A stretch of 64,000 bases of DNA from Anaerolineae bacterium. GTDB taxonomy: Bacteria > Chloroflexota > Anaerolineae > JAAYZQ01. This document shows, in pieces, positions 1-10,700 of the stretch. The translations under genes and the position numbers were made by a program. The notes under the pieces are model-generated. The model made no database searches. It worked only from the letters and a program-made list of their open reading frames with translations, and had not been told where the DNA came from. Location: NCBI GenBank assembly GCA_016929795.1, contig JAFGIA010000408.1:1-64000 (forward strand), written 5' to 3'. The first letter of the stretch is position 1. Each line of letters opens with the position of its first letter.

Positions 1-79
1 CTATGGTGCTGCCCTGGCACACTATGGTGCTGCCCTGGCACACTATGGTGCTGCCCTGGCACACTATGGTGCTGCCCTG
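1..79. repeat. 21-bp tandem repeat at window edge
   Basis: Three perfect copies of a 21-bp unit (starting CTATGGTGCTGCC at 1, 22 and 43) are followed by a 16-bp partial copy from 64. The partial copy contains the stop codon and last codons (Ala-Ala-Pro-stop) of the cheA gene on the minus strand, so the array looks like local duplication of the cheA 3' end. The array runs off the left edge and its true length is unknown. The unit is a multiple of three and each copy carries an in-frame TAG on the minus strand, so extra copies lie outside the CheA reading frame. Confidence 0.9.
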
Positions 80-2466
80 CCCAGCAGGCTTGCCACCGTC
101 GTCGTCAGGTCTTCCTGGTCAAACGTCCCCTTCACAATGTACGCGTCGGCGCCGGCATCCAGGCCGCGCCGCCGGTCTTCCTCCTGGTCGCGCGAAGAGA
201 CGATAATGATCGGGACACGCTGGTAGTGTGCTTCTTCGCGCAGCCGCGCTGTCAGCGACAGACCATCCAGGCGCGGCATCTCGATGTCGACGATCAGCAG
301 ATCGTAGAACAGATCTTCCTTGGACGCCTGCTCGATGACGCGCAGCGCATCGAGACCATCGCGCGCCAGGTCGACCCGGTAGCCCTCCGCTTCCAGGATG
401 GTCCTTTCGATCTCGCGCGTGTTGAGCGAGTCGTCGACAACCAGGATGTGAGGCAACCTGGTCGAGGTCTGTGCCTGTTGCACGATTGGAGTGGGGGGCT
501 CGAAGCGAATGGCACGCACCAGCCCCGGCACGTGCAGGATCGGAATGACTGCCCCGTTGGGCGCAATCGTTGCCCCTGCCAGAATGCCGATACGCTTCAA
601 GTGCTTGGGCAGTGGCTTGATCAGTACGTCCTCCTCGTCCACAACCTCATCCACTACAAACCCCACGCGCTCGCCCGCCACCTGGGCTATCACCAGATAG
701 AGCCACTCCTCCGCTGCCCCCGGCCTGCCGGCGCCGCCCGGTGGCGACGGCAATCCGGGGAGCACGTTGCGCAGGCGCTCGATAGGCACAATCTGATCGC
801 GCAGGCGGATCGCCTGCTGATCAACGACCTGGATCACGTCGTCCGGGCGCACGCGCGTCGTCTCGTCGATATAGTTGACAGGCAGGCCAAAGAGATAGCT
901 GCCGACGCGAACAAAGAGGGTGCGCAATGTGGTCAAGGTCAAAGGCAGCGTCAGAGTAAAGCGCGTCCCCTGGCCCGGTTCGGTGTCGACGGTGATGTCA
1001 CCTTTGAGGTCTTCGATCACGTTGCGCCGCACCACGTCGAGGCCGACGCCCCGGCCCGACACGTCGCTCACCACGCGGCTCGTGCTGAATCCGGAGAGAA
1101 AGATCAGGCTCTGCAGCTCGCGCTGCGACATGCTGCGGACCTTCTCTTCGTCCGCCAACTTCTGGTCGAGCGCCTTACGACGGATGGCCTCCAGGTCAAT
1201 GCCACGCCCGTCGTCCTCCACTTCGATCAGAATGCTCCCGCCTGCCGGAAAAGCACGCAACCAGATTGTGCCACGCCGCGGCTTGCCACGCGCTTCCCTG
1301 TCATCCGGTGGCTCCAGCCCATGGTCCACCGAGTTGCGCAGCATGTGCATCAGCGGATCACTCAGTCGCTCCAGCATCTGCTTGTCGAGCTCTGTGCCTC
1401 CGCCCTTTACCACCAGGTCCACCTCTTTGCCCCGCTCGCGTGCCAGGTCGCGCACAGCCCGTGGGAAGGTGTCAAACACCGTCGACACAGGCAACATGCG
1501 CAGGCCAAGGGTGTCTTGCTGCAGCTCCATCACGATCCGCCCCAGCTCTGCCATATGTTCACGGCTCTGCTTGACCAACCGATCCAGCATCTCGACCAGC
1601 ACCTGTCCACTCTGGAGCACCTGGACAAGGAGGGGATCAACATCTGGAGAAAAGCTGCCCTCCTCGCCTGCTACCACGACAGCATCCCCGGCGTAGAGCC
1701 CCAGCAAGCGGCGGTGTGCACGCGCCATCTGCCACACACTGGCCAGATCCTCCTGGCGCATCTCGGCCCGCTTTTGCGCGGCAATCACCTCCCCTGTCAG
1801 GCGGATCGTCTTGTCGAGCTTGGGCGCGCTCACCCGAATACGCTCCTCTACCATGCGCGGCGCCGCGGCACGGGGCACCTGAGATGGCGCCGCCGGCTTG
1901 GGCACACCCCCTGCCAGCTCGACAGCGGCGGGCAGGGGCAGTTCTGGCGCCGCCGCGGCAACATCCTGTAGCACCTCGGCGGGGGGCTCGACAGGCTGGT
2001 CCGCCGGTGCAAAGCTCACCGGCGGTGCGGGATGGCGCGGCGGCAGATCCACCGTCTCACCCTGGGCGGCCCGCTCCAACAGGCCGACGATCTCGTCGAC
2101 GACCACCTCACCCTCGCGCCCATCCACCACAGCCTGGCGGCTAGCATCGATCACGTCGAGAGAACGAAAGATCAGGTCGCACAGGGCAGGTGTTGGCGCC
2201 AGCCGGCTCTCCTTCACCTCCAGCAACAGGTCCTCGAGCTTGTGGGCAACCTGGTTGATATCCTTGAAGCCCATCATCCGTGCCGAGCCTTTGAGTGTGT
2301 GCGCTGCACGCAGGATCTCGGCCATCAGCTCCTGTCCGGAGGGCGTCGACGGATCGGCGTCTGCCTCAGCGCGTTCCAGGCGCAGCACGCCGTCGTTCAG
2401 CTTTTGTAGATGCTCCTCGGCCTCTGTGCTAAACTTGCCGATAAAGAGCGAGCGATCGAACTTCAT
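64..2466 (-). CDS. cheA: Hybrid chemotaxis histidine kinase CheA with C-terminal receiver
   Basis: Central kinase of the chemotaxis array: it autophosphorylates on a histidine and passes phosphate to response regulators. The 800-residue product has an Hpt domain (HTLKGSARMMG, phospho-His about 56), a Pro/Ala-rich linker (145-205), the dimerisation domain, an HATPase domain (N-box Asn about 378, DDGRG at 418-422, GRGVGLDVV at 471), a CheW-like domain (about 510-655) and a receiver domain (acceptor Asp about 727 in LLIVDIEMPRLDG). It is the last gene of the che run, 52 bp after cheR. A receiver fused to CheA is known from gliding and type IV pili systems (FrzE and PilL/ChpA types), so surface motility is possible. 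No separate cheY is visible here. Confidence 0.95.
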   Translation of the reverse strand: MKFDRSLFIGKFSTEAEEHLQKLNDGVLRLERAEADADPSTPSGQELMAEILRAAHTLKGSARMMGFKDINQVAHKLEDLLLEVKESRLAPTPALCDLIFRSLDVIDASRQAVVDGREGEVVVDEIVGLLERAAQGETVDLPPRHPAPPVSFAPADQPVEPPAEVLQDVAAAAPELPLPAAVELAGGVPKPAAPSQVPRAAAPRMVEERIRVSAPKLDKTIRLTGEVIAAQKRAEMRQEDLASVWQMARAHRRLLGLYAGDAVVVAGEEGSFSPDVDPLLVQVLQSGQVLVEMLDRLVKQSREHMAELGRIVMELQQDTLGLRMLPVSTVFDTFPRAVRDLARERGKEVDLVVKGGGTELDKQMLERLSDPLMHMLRNSVDHGLEPPDDREARGKPRRGTIWLRAFPAGGSILIEVEDDGRGIDLEAIRRKALDQKLADEEKVRSMSQRELQSLIFLSGFSTSRVVSDVSGRGVGLDVVRRNVIEDLKGDITVDTEPGQGTRFTLTLPLTLTTLRTLFVRVGSYLFGLPVNYIDETTRVRPDDVIQVVDQQAIRLRDQIVPIERLRNVLPGLPSPPGGAGRPGAAEEWLYLVIAQVAGERVGFVVDEVVDEEDVLIKPLPKHLKRIGILAGATIAPNGAVIPILHVPGLVRAIRFEPPTPIVQQAQTSTRLPHILVVDDSLNTREIERTILEAEGYRVDLARDGLDALRVIEQASKEDLFYDLLIVDIEMPRLDGLSLTARLREEAHYQRVPIIIVSSRDQEEDRRRGLDAGADAYIVKGTFDQEDLTTTVASLLGRAAP

Positions 2467-2518
2467 ACCACGTCTTCCCTTTCTATCGCCCGGCCGCTTC
2501 TCCGCCTATCGTACTGTG

Positions 2519-4063
2519 TCACCGGCTCTGTTCCTTCCGCTGCCGCGAACGGGCCAGGTGAGTGTGGCATGCGCGGCGCATCAGGTCATCAGATATGCCT
2601 GCCAGGCTCACCCGTGACGAGCGTGCACCTTTCCGATCGAGGATGTTGAGCGTGTTTTCGTACTCGCGCCTGGCCTCGGCGGGCAACCCGAGCATCCGGT
2701 ACGTGTCGCCGAGAAAAAAGTGGGCCTGGGGATCGTCGGGTCGCAAATAGATGGCCTGCTTGAGTGTACTCACCGCTTCCACGTCGCGGCCCTGCTGGCG
2801 ATAGCCCAGTCCGAGCAGCAGGTAGGCGTCGGGATGCCACGGATTCCCATCCAGAACACGACGGCAGATCTGGTTGGCATCGTCCGGCTTCCCTTGCTGC
2901 AGCAGGATGGCAGCGTGCAGGCAGGACGCTTCAGGCTGCGCGGCATCTAGTGGCGACAGTAGATCAAGGTGGTGCAGCCCGGCGTCGTACGCCTGCTCCT
3001 GGAAGGCACGACGCGCCGCCTCGAGTGCAGGATGATCTTGGCGGCGCGGGACACGTGGTGCCGGCGAGGCAGGTGAAATCTTGGGCGCTGCCACGGTCCC
3101 GAGGCGGATTGGCGACGCAGGCAACCGGGTGCGGGCATGGGCAGACGCCACACTCCCCGCACGCGCAGGTCGCAGGGGACGCCGGATACCACGCTCCGGC
3201 ACCTGGCTCTGCTCCTCTGCCACAGCCGGCGTTTTGCGAAAGGCGAATCCGTCACCTAACGACACGAGGGAGAGGCGCCCCCGATCGTGGCCCAGCGTCT
3301 CTGCCGAGGCAACGAACAGGTAGCCGCCCTCGCGCAGCAAACCTGCCAGGCAGGCGTTGAGGCGCTCGCGCATCGGTTCGTCGAAATAGATCGTCACGTT
3401 CCGGCAAAAGATAACGTCAACGCCGCCCAGCACTTCCGGGGCAAGGTCCGACGGCAAGCAGGGCGACGCCAGGTTGTGCATGCGAAAGGTGACAAGGCGC
3501 GCCACCTCTGGCACCACACACCACCTGTCGCCGCGCCTCGTGAGATAGCGCTGCCGCAGTGCATCAGGCACGAGGCGCACGGCGCGCTCGCCATAGCACC
3601 CCAGCCTGGCATATTCAAGTGCGGTCGCGTCAATATCGGTGCCGACAATGGTGGCCTCAAATGGAACACCCGTTGTGTATTGGGAATCGGCCAGGGTCAT
3701 GGCCAGGGAATAGGCTTCTTCCCCCGTCGCGCACCCGGCACTCCAGAGGCGCAGATCAACCCCAGCCCCCTCTCGTCGTCGGTTGGCGAGCAACTCGGGC
3801 AAGACGCGATCACGCAGCACCTCGAACTGCCGTGGCTCGCGAAAAAAGTAGGTCTCTTTGTTCGTCAAAGTTTGAACCAGGCTGTTGAGCTCTGCGCCCC
3901 CCTCGCGCAGCAGAGGCCAGTAGGCAGAAGAGTCCGGGAGCGAGAGTCTCGCGACCCGCCGTCCCACCGCCTGCACCAAAGCCCCGCCGCTGAGCAACGA
4001 CGCGTCCAGGCCGCTGTATGCCTTGATCGCCTCGAACACCCAACCTGGAATCTCCACACCCAT
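2519..4063 (-). CDS. cheR: Chemotaxis protein methyltransferase CheR with TPR repeats
   Basis: SAM-dependent methylation of receptor glutamates, opposing CheB. The N-terminal CheR fold shows NKETYFFREPRQF, the SAM-binding stretch LWSAGCATGEEAYSLAM, and CRNVTIYFDEP. A Ser/Pro/Arg-rich linker follows, then about 100 residues of TPR-like helices (YLLLGLGYRQQGRDVEA and YLRPDDPQAHFFLGDTYR). CheR-TPR fusions are known in Frz-like systems (FrzF). The frame is open to 4135, but the ATG at 4063 (MGVEIPGWVF) begins the conserved domain and has a purine-rich stretch upstream, so it is preferred. It lies between cheB and cheA. Confidence 0.92.
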   Translation of the reverse strand: MGVEIPGWVFEAIKAYSGLDASLLSGGALVQAVGRRVARLSLPDSSAYWPLLREGGAELNSLVQTLTNKETYFFREPRQFEVLRDRVLPELLANRRREGAGVDLRLWSAGCATGEEAYSLAMTLADSQYTTGVPFEATIVGTDIDATALEYARLGCYGERAVRLVPDALRQRYLTRRGDRWCVVPEVARLVTFRMHNLASPCLPSDLAPEVLGGVDVIFCRNVTIYFDEPMRERLNACLAGLLREGGYLFVASAETLGHDRGRLSLVSLGDGFAFRKTPAVAEEQSQVPERGIRRPLRPARAGSVASAHARTRLPASPIRLGTVAAPKISPASPAPRVPRRQDHPALEAARRAFQEQAYDAGLHHLDLLSPLDAAQPEASCLHAAILLQQGKPDDANQICRRVLDGNPWHPDAYLLLGLGYRQQGRDVEAVSTLKQAIYLRPDDPQAHFFLGDTYRMLGLPAEARREYENTLNILDRKGARSSRVSLAGISDDLMRRACHTHLARSRQRKEQSR

Positions 4064-4122
4064 TCCCTCGACGTGCCCCCCTCTCCCCAGGGAACTCACC
4101 CTAGCCGCAATACCTTTCAAAT

Positions 4123-4166
4123 AAGGCCCAAGCACCCGTCCCCGGGGGCGGCCCGAGACGGGCCTT
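4123..4166 (-). terminator. Possible hairpin between cheB and cheR
   Basis: AAGGCCC (4123-4129) pairs with GGGCCTT (4160-4166). A competing inner stem CCCGTC/GACGGG (4135-4140 / 4157-4162) is also possible. On the minus strand the arm is followed by ATTTG, a poor U-tract. It may be a weak terminator or an mRNA-stability structure that partly separates cheB from cheR and cheA. Confidence 0.3.
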
Positions 4167-4191
4167 GGCGCTTATTCAAAAGTTATTGACC

Positions 4192-5292
4192 CTAACCGCG
4201 CACCTGGCGCACGACCGCGGCGGCGATCTGATCAATCGGCAGCACCTCATCCGCGGCATCCATCTCGACGGCTGCACGTGGCATGCCAAACACGACGCAC
4301 GAACCGGCATCCTGGGCAATCGTATGGCCACCGGCGGTACGGATGGCCTTCAGCCCACGCGCACCGTCGCTGCCCATTCCGGTGAGCAGCACGCCGATGG
4401 CGGTGCTGCCATAGTGCCGCTCTACAGAGTCAAAGAGTGCATCCACTGCCGGCCGCTGGCCATCCATCGGCGGCGTGTCGAGTAAGGCCAGCCGGCCGCG
4501 CCGCGCCACACGGGTATGGCTCCCCGTAGGCGCAATGTACACCGTGCCCGCCTCCATCTCCTGGTCCTGCTTCGCCTCCTGCACCCTGAGCGAGCTGACA
4601 CTATTCAGCCAACTCACCAGCCCGGGTACAAAACCATCGGCGATGTGCTGTACCACCACCACGGCCGCCGTCAGGTTCGGCGGCAGGTCGGCGAGGAGGC
4701 GTGCGAGGGCTGCCGGCCCGCCCGTGGACGCTCCGACGGCGACTAGCCGCTCGCCCCCAGCGTGAGCCGCGATGGGCGCCATGACGGGAAGCACGCGCGT
4801 AGTCGGCGCAGCCTGCCGCCCTCGCACGTGGGTAGCGACCTTTACCTGGGCCAGCAGCTTGACACGCCGCGCGAACCGCTCCCACTCGGCGGGCCCGGTG
4901 CCCAGATCTGGCTTTTGCATCACCTCGAGCGCACCACCGGAAATGGCACGGTAGGCAACACTCGCCTCGCCGCTTGACGTGACCACCAGGATCGGCGTAG
5001 GATGGTAGGCCATGATCTCAGAGATCGCTTCCAGGCCATCCATCACCGGCATCATGATGTCCATCGTCACCAGGTCAGGGTGGAGTGCTGCCGTCATCTC
5101 GACGGCGATCTCGCCATTCTCTGCCTGGCCCACGACCTCGATCCCGGGGTCCTCTTCCAAGATCGAAGTGATAATATCACGTGCGAGAGGTGAATCATCG
5201 ACGACGAGAACGCGAACCCTGGCGCTGGTGGAACCGGGCTGAATGTTCCCAGAGAAACCTATGGCGTGGCTGTTGTGATTCACCCGTGACAC
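4192..5292 (-). CDS. cheB: Protein-glutamate methylesterase CheB
   Basis: Receiver-regulated methylesterase/deamidase acting on chemoreceptors. The 366-residue protein has a receiver domain (VLVVDDSPLARD, acceptor Asp about 78 in LVTMDIMMPVMDG), a linker, and the catalytic domain with Ser about 189 (GASTGG), His about 216 (VVQHI) and Asp about 309 (GMGSDGA). All catalytic residues are present and the length is normal. The ATG start is 15 bp downstream of the mcp stop, indicating co-transcription with the receptor upstream. Confidence 0.96.
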   Translation of the reverse strand: MSRVNHNSHAIGFSGNIQPGSTSARVRVLVVDDSPLARDIITSILEEDPGIEVVGQAENGEIAVEMTAALHPDLVTMDIMMPVMDGLEAISEIMAYHPTPILVVTSSGEASVAYRAISGGALEVMQKPDLGTGPAEWERFARRVKLLAQVKVATHVRGRQAAPTTRVLPVMAPIAAHAGGERLVAVGASTGGPAALARLLADLPPNLTAAVVVVQHIADGFVPGLVSWLNSVSSLRVQEAKQDQEMEAGTVYIAPTGSHTRVARRGRLALLDTPPMDGQRPAVDALFDSVERHYGSTAIGVLLTGMGSDGARGLKAIRTAGGHTIAQDAGSCVVFGMPRAAVEMDAADEVLPIDQIAAAVVRQVRG

Positions 5293-5307
5293 CTCCTGCT
5301 CAATGGA

Positions 5308-7686
5308 TCAGCGCTCTCCCAACTCGAACTCGACGACTGCATCGCGCAACTCCTCTGCCAGTAGCACCAGGTCGGCGATCACCTGCGTGGCTTCCTCGCT
5401 GCCACGGGCAACGGCCTGGCTATCGGCCTGGATGCTGCGCGCGGCTTCGACCACCTGCTCGACGGCCGTGCGCTGCTGCTGCGTCGCGAGCGAGATCTGC
5501 TCGGCGGCCATCGTCGTCGACCCTGCACTTTCCAGGATCTCGGTCAGTGTCTGGTTGGCCTCCTGCCCACGGCTCACGCCTTCAGCGATCCGCTTCGACT
5601 CCTGCTCGGATGCAAGGACAAGGGCATTCGTAGCCGCCTGGATCTCGGCAATGCGCTGGCGGATCTCCTCTGTCGACTCGACCACGTTATCGGCCAGCCG
5701 GCGCACCTCCATGGCAACCACGCTAAAGCGCTGCCCGCTCTCGCCCGCGGCTGCCGCCTCGAGGGCGGCATTGAAGGCGATGAGCTTGGTGCGGGCTGTG
5801 ATGTTGTCGATCAGCTCCATCACCTCGCCAATGCGCCGCGACTTGCGGCCCAGCGCCAGGATCTCGTGCAGGTTCGACTCGTTCGCCGCGCTCACCTCGT
5901 CCAGCTTGGCCACCGTGTCGGACACGGCCTGGGCGCCAGCCTGCGCGTCGTGCTGTGTTTCGGATGCATTTTCCACCACCCGCTGTGAGCGGTCGGCAAT
6001 CTGCCCGGCAATGATCGCCATCTCTTCCATGGTCGCCGTCGTCTCGGTCACAGCAGCCGCACTCTGGTTCGCGGCGCCGGCCTGCTCGTGCAGCGTAGCG
6101 CGCACCTGCTCGGCAGCCGAACTGATGTGCAGTGCTGCGGCGCGAATGCGGGTGATGATGGCACGCAGTTGCTCCACCATCTGGGCGTGCGCCTCCTGGA
6201 GCTCCACCATCTCGTCACGGCTCCCACCGTTGCGCCTATCCACCACAGGCAGCTCGACAGGCGACAGGTCGCCCCTGGCAATGCGCTGCGCGACGCCAAC
6301 CATGTTGCCCACAGGCTGGGCGACCATGCGGTAGATCAGGACACTGATCAAAGCCACGGCGGCGATGGTCAGCACGATCAGAATGGTATAGATACGTGCG
6401 TTCAAGTCGGTGGCAAAACGGTCGATCTCGGCGCCAAGGCGGCTGGGCGCCTCGCTGAACGTCTCGCGGTCGATCGAGATGCCGACCCAGCCCAAGCCGG
6501 CCGGCGTGTCGAACGGCGGCGTGTAGTAGGGAACAGTCGCCCACGCCATCGACTTTTTCTCTCCCTTGGAGTTGAGATATTCCGCAATCGATGCCGAGAG
6601 TACCCCCCGACGGTTCTGTTCAGCGATCCCCGGCCATGGGTGGGGTAGCCCCAGGAAACCAATTTCATTGGCGTTTGCCGGCATCAGGCCTGTTTTTTTC
6701 TGCGTCGCTTCGTAATCGGCCTCGTTGATCGAAGGGACATACTGCCCATTTTCGTCGAGACCGACGATGTGATAGTCACGCGCATGCCCCAGCGTCCAAC
6801 CATCATCCCCCACCAGGTAGGAATAGACTTCGGTGCTTGGTGGCTCAACCGCATAGCCCTCTTCGGATCCGACGACGTGGTCGACCAGCTCCATGACATG
6901 CGTCCAGTCGAGGGACAGGACAAGGATGCCGGCCTTGACCCCATCCTGGTAAACGGGCGTGACGAAACGAACGACCCCCTGGTAGCGCTGCCCATCCGGA
7001 TTCTCCACCCCGGCATACGCCACGTCCTTCGGCACATACCATCCCATCAGCCGCCCCACATACACCTGGCCTGCATCGAGCGCCATGCCATCGGCAAAAT
7101 AGGTCTCGCGCAAGTAGGTGGTGTTCTCGGGCCGGCTGACGTCGCGCAGATCGCCAGGTGCCACGGGCGTCCCGTCTACCACGCGCACGATCTCCTGCCC
7201 CGTCGTATCGACAAAGGCAATCTCTTGATACAGCGGCAGATCTAACGTGCCTTCCTTCGTCCAAAAGGGGCCCTTCTTGGCGCGAAAGAAGCCGGTGTAC
7301 GCTTCGGTGGATGGTGGAATGGCCGCGAGGGCTAATGCGTCCTGCTCTCGATCTGACAGGAAGACGGCTATCCGTCTCGCCAGGTCGACAGCACGCAGCT
7401 CGAGCGCGTCGAGCGACGTTTCCGCCACAGAGACATAGCTGCCTTCGGTCGCCATATCCTCGATGCCGTTGATATGGAAGGGGATGTCAAGGATCACCTT
7501 TGGCTCCGCTTCCCCAGCCTCCACCTGCCGGGGGTTGAGCGGAATGCCGTCAAAGTGAATCCCATTGATGCTGATCCAGTTTAGCGCGGCCAGAATAAAA
7601 AGGGGCAAAATGGAGACGAGCAGGATCAACGGCAGCACACGCCGCAACAACCCACTCCTCATCACCTCACGAAAGATCTCTCTCAT
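5308..7686 (-). CDS. Methyl-accepting chemotaxis protein with large periplasmic Cache-type sensor
   Basis: Transmembrane chemoreceptor of 792 residues. TM1 is near 15-37, followed by a large extracytoplasmic region (about 40-425) with double-Cache features (the stretch TPVYQDGVKAGILVLSLD is typical), TM2 near 430-452, a HAMP domain (about 453-505) and a cytoplasmic signalling coiled coil. The hairpin tip is ARTKLIAFNAALEAAAAGE (about residue 635), a variant of the usual QTNLLALNAAIEAARAGE; the Frz/Pil-like CheA would have to recognise this form. The ligand cannot be predicted. It heads the receptor-cheB-cheR-cheA run. Confidence 0.92.
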   Translation of the reverse strand: MREIFREVMRSGLLRRVLPLILLVSILPLFILAALNWISINGIHFDGIPLNPRQVEAGEAEPKVILDIPFHINGIEDMATEGSYVSVAETSLDALELRAVDLARRIAVFLSDREQDALALAAIPPSTEAYTGFFRAKKGPFWTKEGTLDLPLYQEIAFVDTTGQEIVRVVDGTPVAPGDLRDVSRPENTTYLRETYFADGMALDAGQVYVGRLMGWYVPKDVAYAGVENPDGQRYQGVVRFVTPVYQDGVKAGILVLSLDWTHVMELVDHVVGSEEGYAVEPPSTEVYSYLVGDDGWTLGHARDYHIVGLDENGQYVPSINEADYEATQKKTGLMPANANEIGFLGLPHPWPGIAEQNRRGVLSASIAEYLNSKGEKKSMAWATVPYYTPPFDTPAGLGWVGISIDRETFSEAPSRLGAEIDRFATDLNARIYTILIVLTIAAVALISVLIYRMVAQPVGNMVGVAQRIARGDLSPVELPVVDRRNGGSRDEMVELQEAHAQMVEQLRAIITRIRAAALHISSAAEQVRATLHEQAGAANQSAAAVTETTATMEEMAIIAGQIADRSQRVVENASETQHDAQAGAQAVSDTVAKLDEVSAANESNLHEILALGRKSRRIGEVMELIDNITARTKLIAFNAALEAAAAGESGQRFSVVAMEVRRLADNVVESTEEIRQRIAEIQAATNALVLASEQESKRIAEGVSRGQEANQTLTEILESAGSTTMAAEQISLATQQQRTAVEQVVEAARSIQADSQAVARGSEEATQVIADLVLLAEELRDAVVEFELGER

Positions 7687-7723
7687 AGACAGTCCCTTTC
7701 GTTACACACAAAACAATCACTTC

Positions 7724-10700
7724 TCAATCTTCTGTCAGCCTATCGTACAGGCGCATTACCTGATCCGGCTTGACCCGTGTGCGCGCCGCGAGCTTGCTGT
7801 CGGCCTCGCGCAGCCGCTGGCTAAGCACCGTCACCAAGGTCAACGACAGGTCGGGCGAGCGGCGGATGAGGTTCATCAGTGGCTCGCGCCGGATCGCCAG
7901 CAAGTGGCAGCGGCCCACTGCAACAGCCCGGTTCTCGTGCGGGGCGCCGTCAAAGATCGTCTGTTCGCCGAAATATTGGCGTGCAGAGAGCGTTTCGAGA
8001 CGCTGTACGCGCCCCTCTTTTGGCTCGCGCTCGATACCCACCCGCCCGCTCACGATCACGTAGAGTGCCTCGCCTGGATCGCCCTCGGCCAGGATCACGT
8101 CTCCTTCCCGGTAGTGGTGCTCCTCGGCAATACTCGCGAGCGTGCGCAGTTGATCCACCGTCATGCAGCTAAAAAAGGGCACTTGCTTCAGAAAAATCGC
8201 CTGCTCCACGACGGACAGGCCTTCCACAGCGGCCAACTCTAACGTATCAGTCATCTCATTCTCCAGATCCATGCGCTTTGCCAGGTGGCGAATCGCTTCC
8301 CGAGTCACCAAGTCGGCAGCCACGCCGGCATCGGCCTGCCAGAATGGCAACCACACATCTCGAATCGACTCCCGTTCGAGCGCCTGCGCTTCGGCGGCCA
8401 AAAAGATCCCTGTCGCCGCCAGCCAGTGATCGCTATCGCGCAACACCGCCTCCAGCGCGTCGCGCGGCGTCACCGGCTCCAGATCCCACTCCTGGCGCGC
8501 AGTGGCCACGAGCTGTGGCAGCCTGTCGTCGCTCCACGGCGTGAGATGGCTCACCAGCAGAGCCAGGCGAGGCGAGGTGAATGATTCGAGTGCCTCGAGC
8601 GCGTTGGCCCGCGCTGAAGGGCGCGTGTATTCATCCGCCAGCGTGCGGGCCACGACATCTGTCGTGCCCGGCGGCAGCGTGGCAGCCAGAAGCTGAAAGG
8701 TCGCCGCCAGGCGCCGCTCGTTTCGCTGCTTCAGGGCGTCGCATACGAGATCGCGCACGGCGGCATAGTCACTGTCACGTGGGGTGGCCGCCGACCTGCG
8801 CCGCACGCCCGGCGGCAAGAGGGATTCAAGGCCCGTAGACACGGCCGCATCCTCGCTCTCCGATGGCGGAGCGGCAGGCCTGCGCCGCACGCCTGGCGGC
8901 AAGAGGGATTCAAGACCCGTAGACACGACAGCATCCTCGCTCTCTGATGGCGGAGCGGCAGGCCTGCGCCGCACGCCTGCACCGCGTGGTGCGTCTGAGG
9001 GCAAGAGCACATCGAGCCCTTTTGGCACAGCGCGCGATGCAGGGGCTCTATCGGGCGTGGGGGCAGCCACCGGCTCGATCTCGCGCAGGGCTGCGATCAG
9101 GCAAACGTCCTGGTAAATCGTGCGCAGCGTGTCTTCGTACAGATCGTGAACGCGCCGGATATAGCGCGCGCCATCGCCAGGTGCCACCACGCGATCGCGG
9201 GCCATCTGCCCCAGGATCTGTGCCGCTGCCAGCCGCTGTGTCCAGGATACTGGACCCAGCTCCTGCGACGGCGTGTCGTCGAGAAAACGCTCGAGAGCCG
9301 AGGCTGCCGGCTCACCAAGGGCGAGCAAGCCGAGCACTGCCTGCTCCTGGACAAGGTCGCTGGGATCTGATAGTGCCTCAATTAGGCGATCCAGGGCACG
9401 ATCTCCACCTAGCTTGCCCAACGTCCTCAGTGCCCCAAGGCGCACTCCCTCCACTGGATCGGCGAGGGCATGTGCAACCAGGTCACGCCCTTGCCGTGTC
9501 ACCCATTCGGGAGAGGCAGGATCGGCCAACACCTCCAGCGTCTGCGCCACCCGCAAGCGGACCAGATCATCGGGATCGTCGACGTAGCGGGCCAGGTTGC
9601 GCACCAAACGGCCATCGCCAAGCCCTTGCAGGACGCCGATGCCTGCGGCCCGGCACGCGGGGTGCGACTCATCGGCCAACAGCTCCTGTAGCGAGCGCAC
9701 CGCGTCGGCCACGTAGAAAAAGTCGCCGCAGCGCACGAGGAGCAGGATCGCTGCCACGCGCGTGTCCAGATCGGGATCGTCCAGCAGTGGTGCGGCAAGT
9801 GGCCAGAGATCGGGATTGTTGGCCCCCAACACGTGCTCTGCCACCGCCAGTCCTGTACGCCTCAGCACCGGAGCCTCACTCTCCAGTGCCTGACGGCAGA
9901 AAGGCAGGAGCGAGGCGTCGACAATGTCCACATCGAGCAGTGTCTCCAGGATCCCGGCCTGCACACCCGGACTGGCCATGGGGGCAAACTCGAGCAGGGG
10001 GGCAACCGCCTCTCTGTCGCCCACCTCGGCAATGATGCGCACCAAAAAGAGGGTCGAGTCGTCATCTTCGCCACCGTGCAGGCGCGCCAGCAGCCGTTGG
10101 AACGTAGCAGGGTCGGGTGGTCCCAGCTCGGATCCGGCCAGGCGGTAGGCGCTCAAGTCATCCTCTTCGATCATGGTCACGAGCGCCTGCGTGTAGCGCC
10201 GGCGCGCAAAAAGCGCGGCAACCACCTGGATGATGGCGGCTGCGGCACCGACGGCGATCAGCGGCCAAGATAGAATACCGGCCTCCTCCACGGGCAAGAG
10301 GGCGAGGCCAACCCCGATCTCGGCCATAGGCAACAAGAGCCCCCGCACAAATGCACGCGCCCGGCCTTTCACTTGAGGTGGCACAGCGTTGTAGAGCATG
10401 TTGTCGACAGGTGCCTGCACGGCGGCGCGAAAGGCGTCGCGTGTGAACTGGCCGGCGACGGCGGACCCAATCGTGGGTACTACACTCAGGGCGGTATAAC
10501 TCGCCAGACTGGTGAGAGGGTAGACTAGGTTTGCCTGTCCAACACCGATGCGCGACACCAGGCGTGACACCAGGAACATCTGGATCGGGAGGGCCAGGAG
10601 GCTCGTGGCGATCTGGAGCACGCTGTAAAAGATCACGAGGTCTTTTTCGGTGGAGAAGGAGCTTTCAAAGACTGCACTGGCCTGGTAGTCGATGAGCGCA

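Noticed and set aside
3..206. Open plus-strand frame reading a VLPWHT repeat
   Set aside because: It is the complement of the 21-bp array and cheA end; no start signal, no family, clear shadow.
226..1971. Long plus-strand frame (about 580 codons) opposite cheA
   Set aside because: High-GC antisense shadow of a well-recognised CheA; composition is atypical (His/Gln/Arg rich) and lacks a ribosome site.
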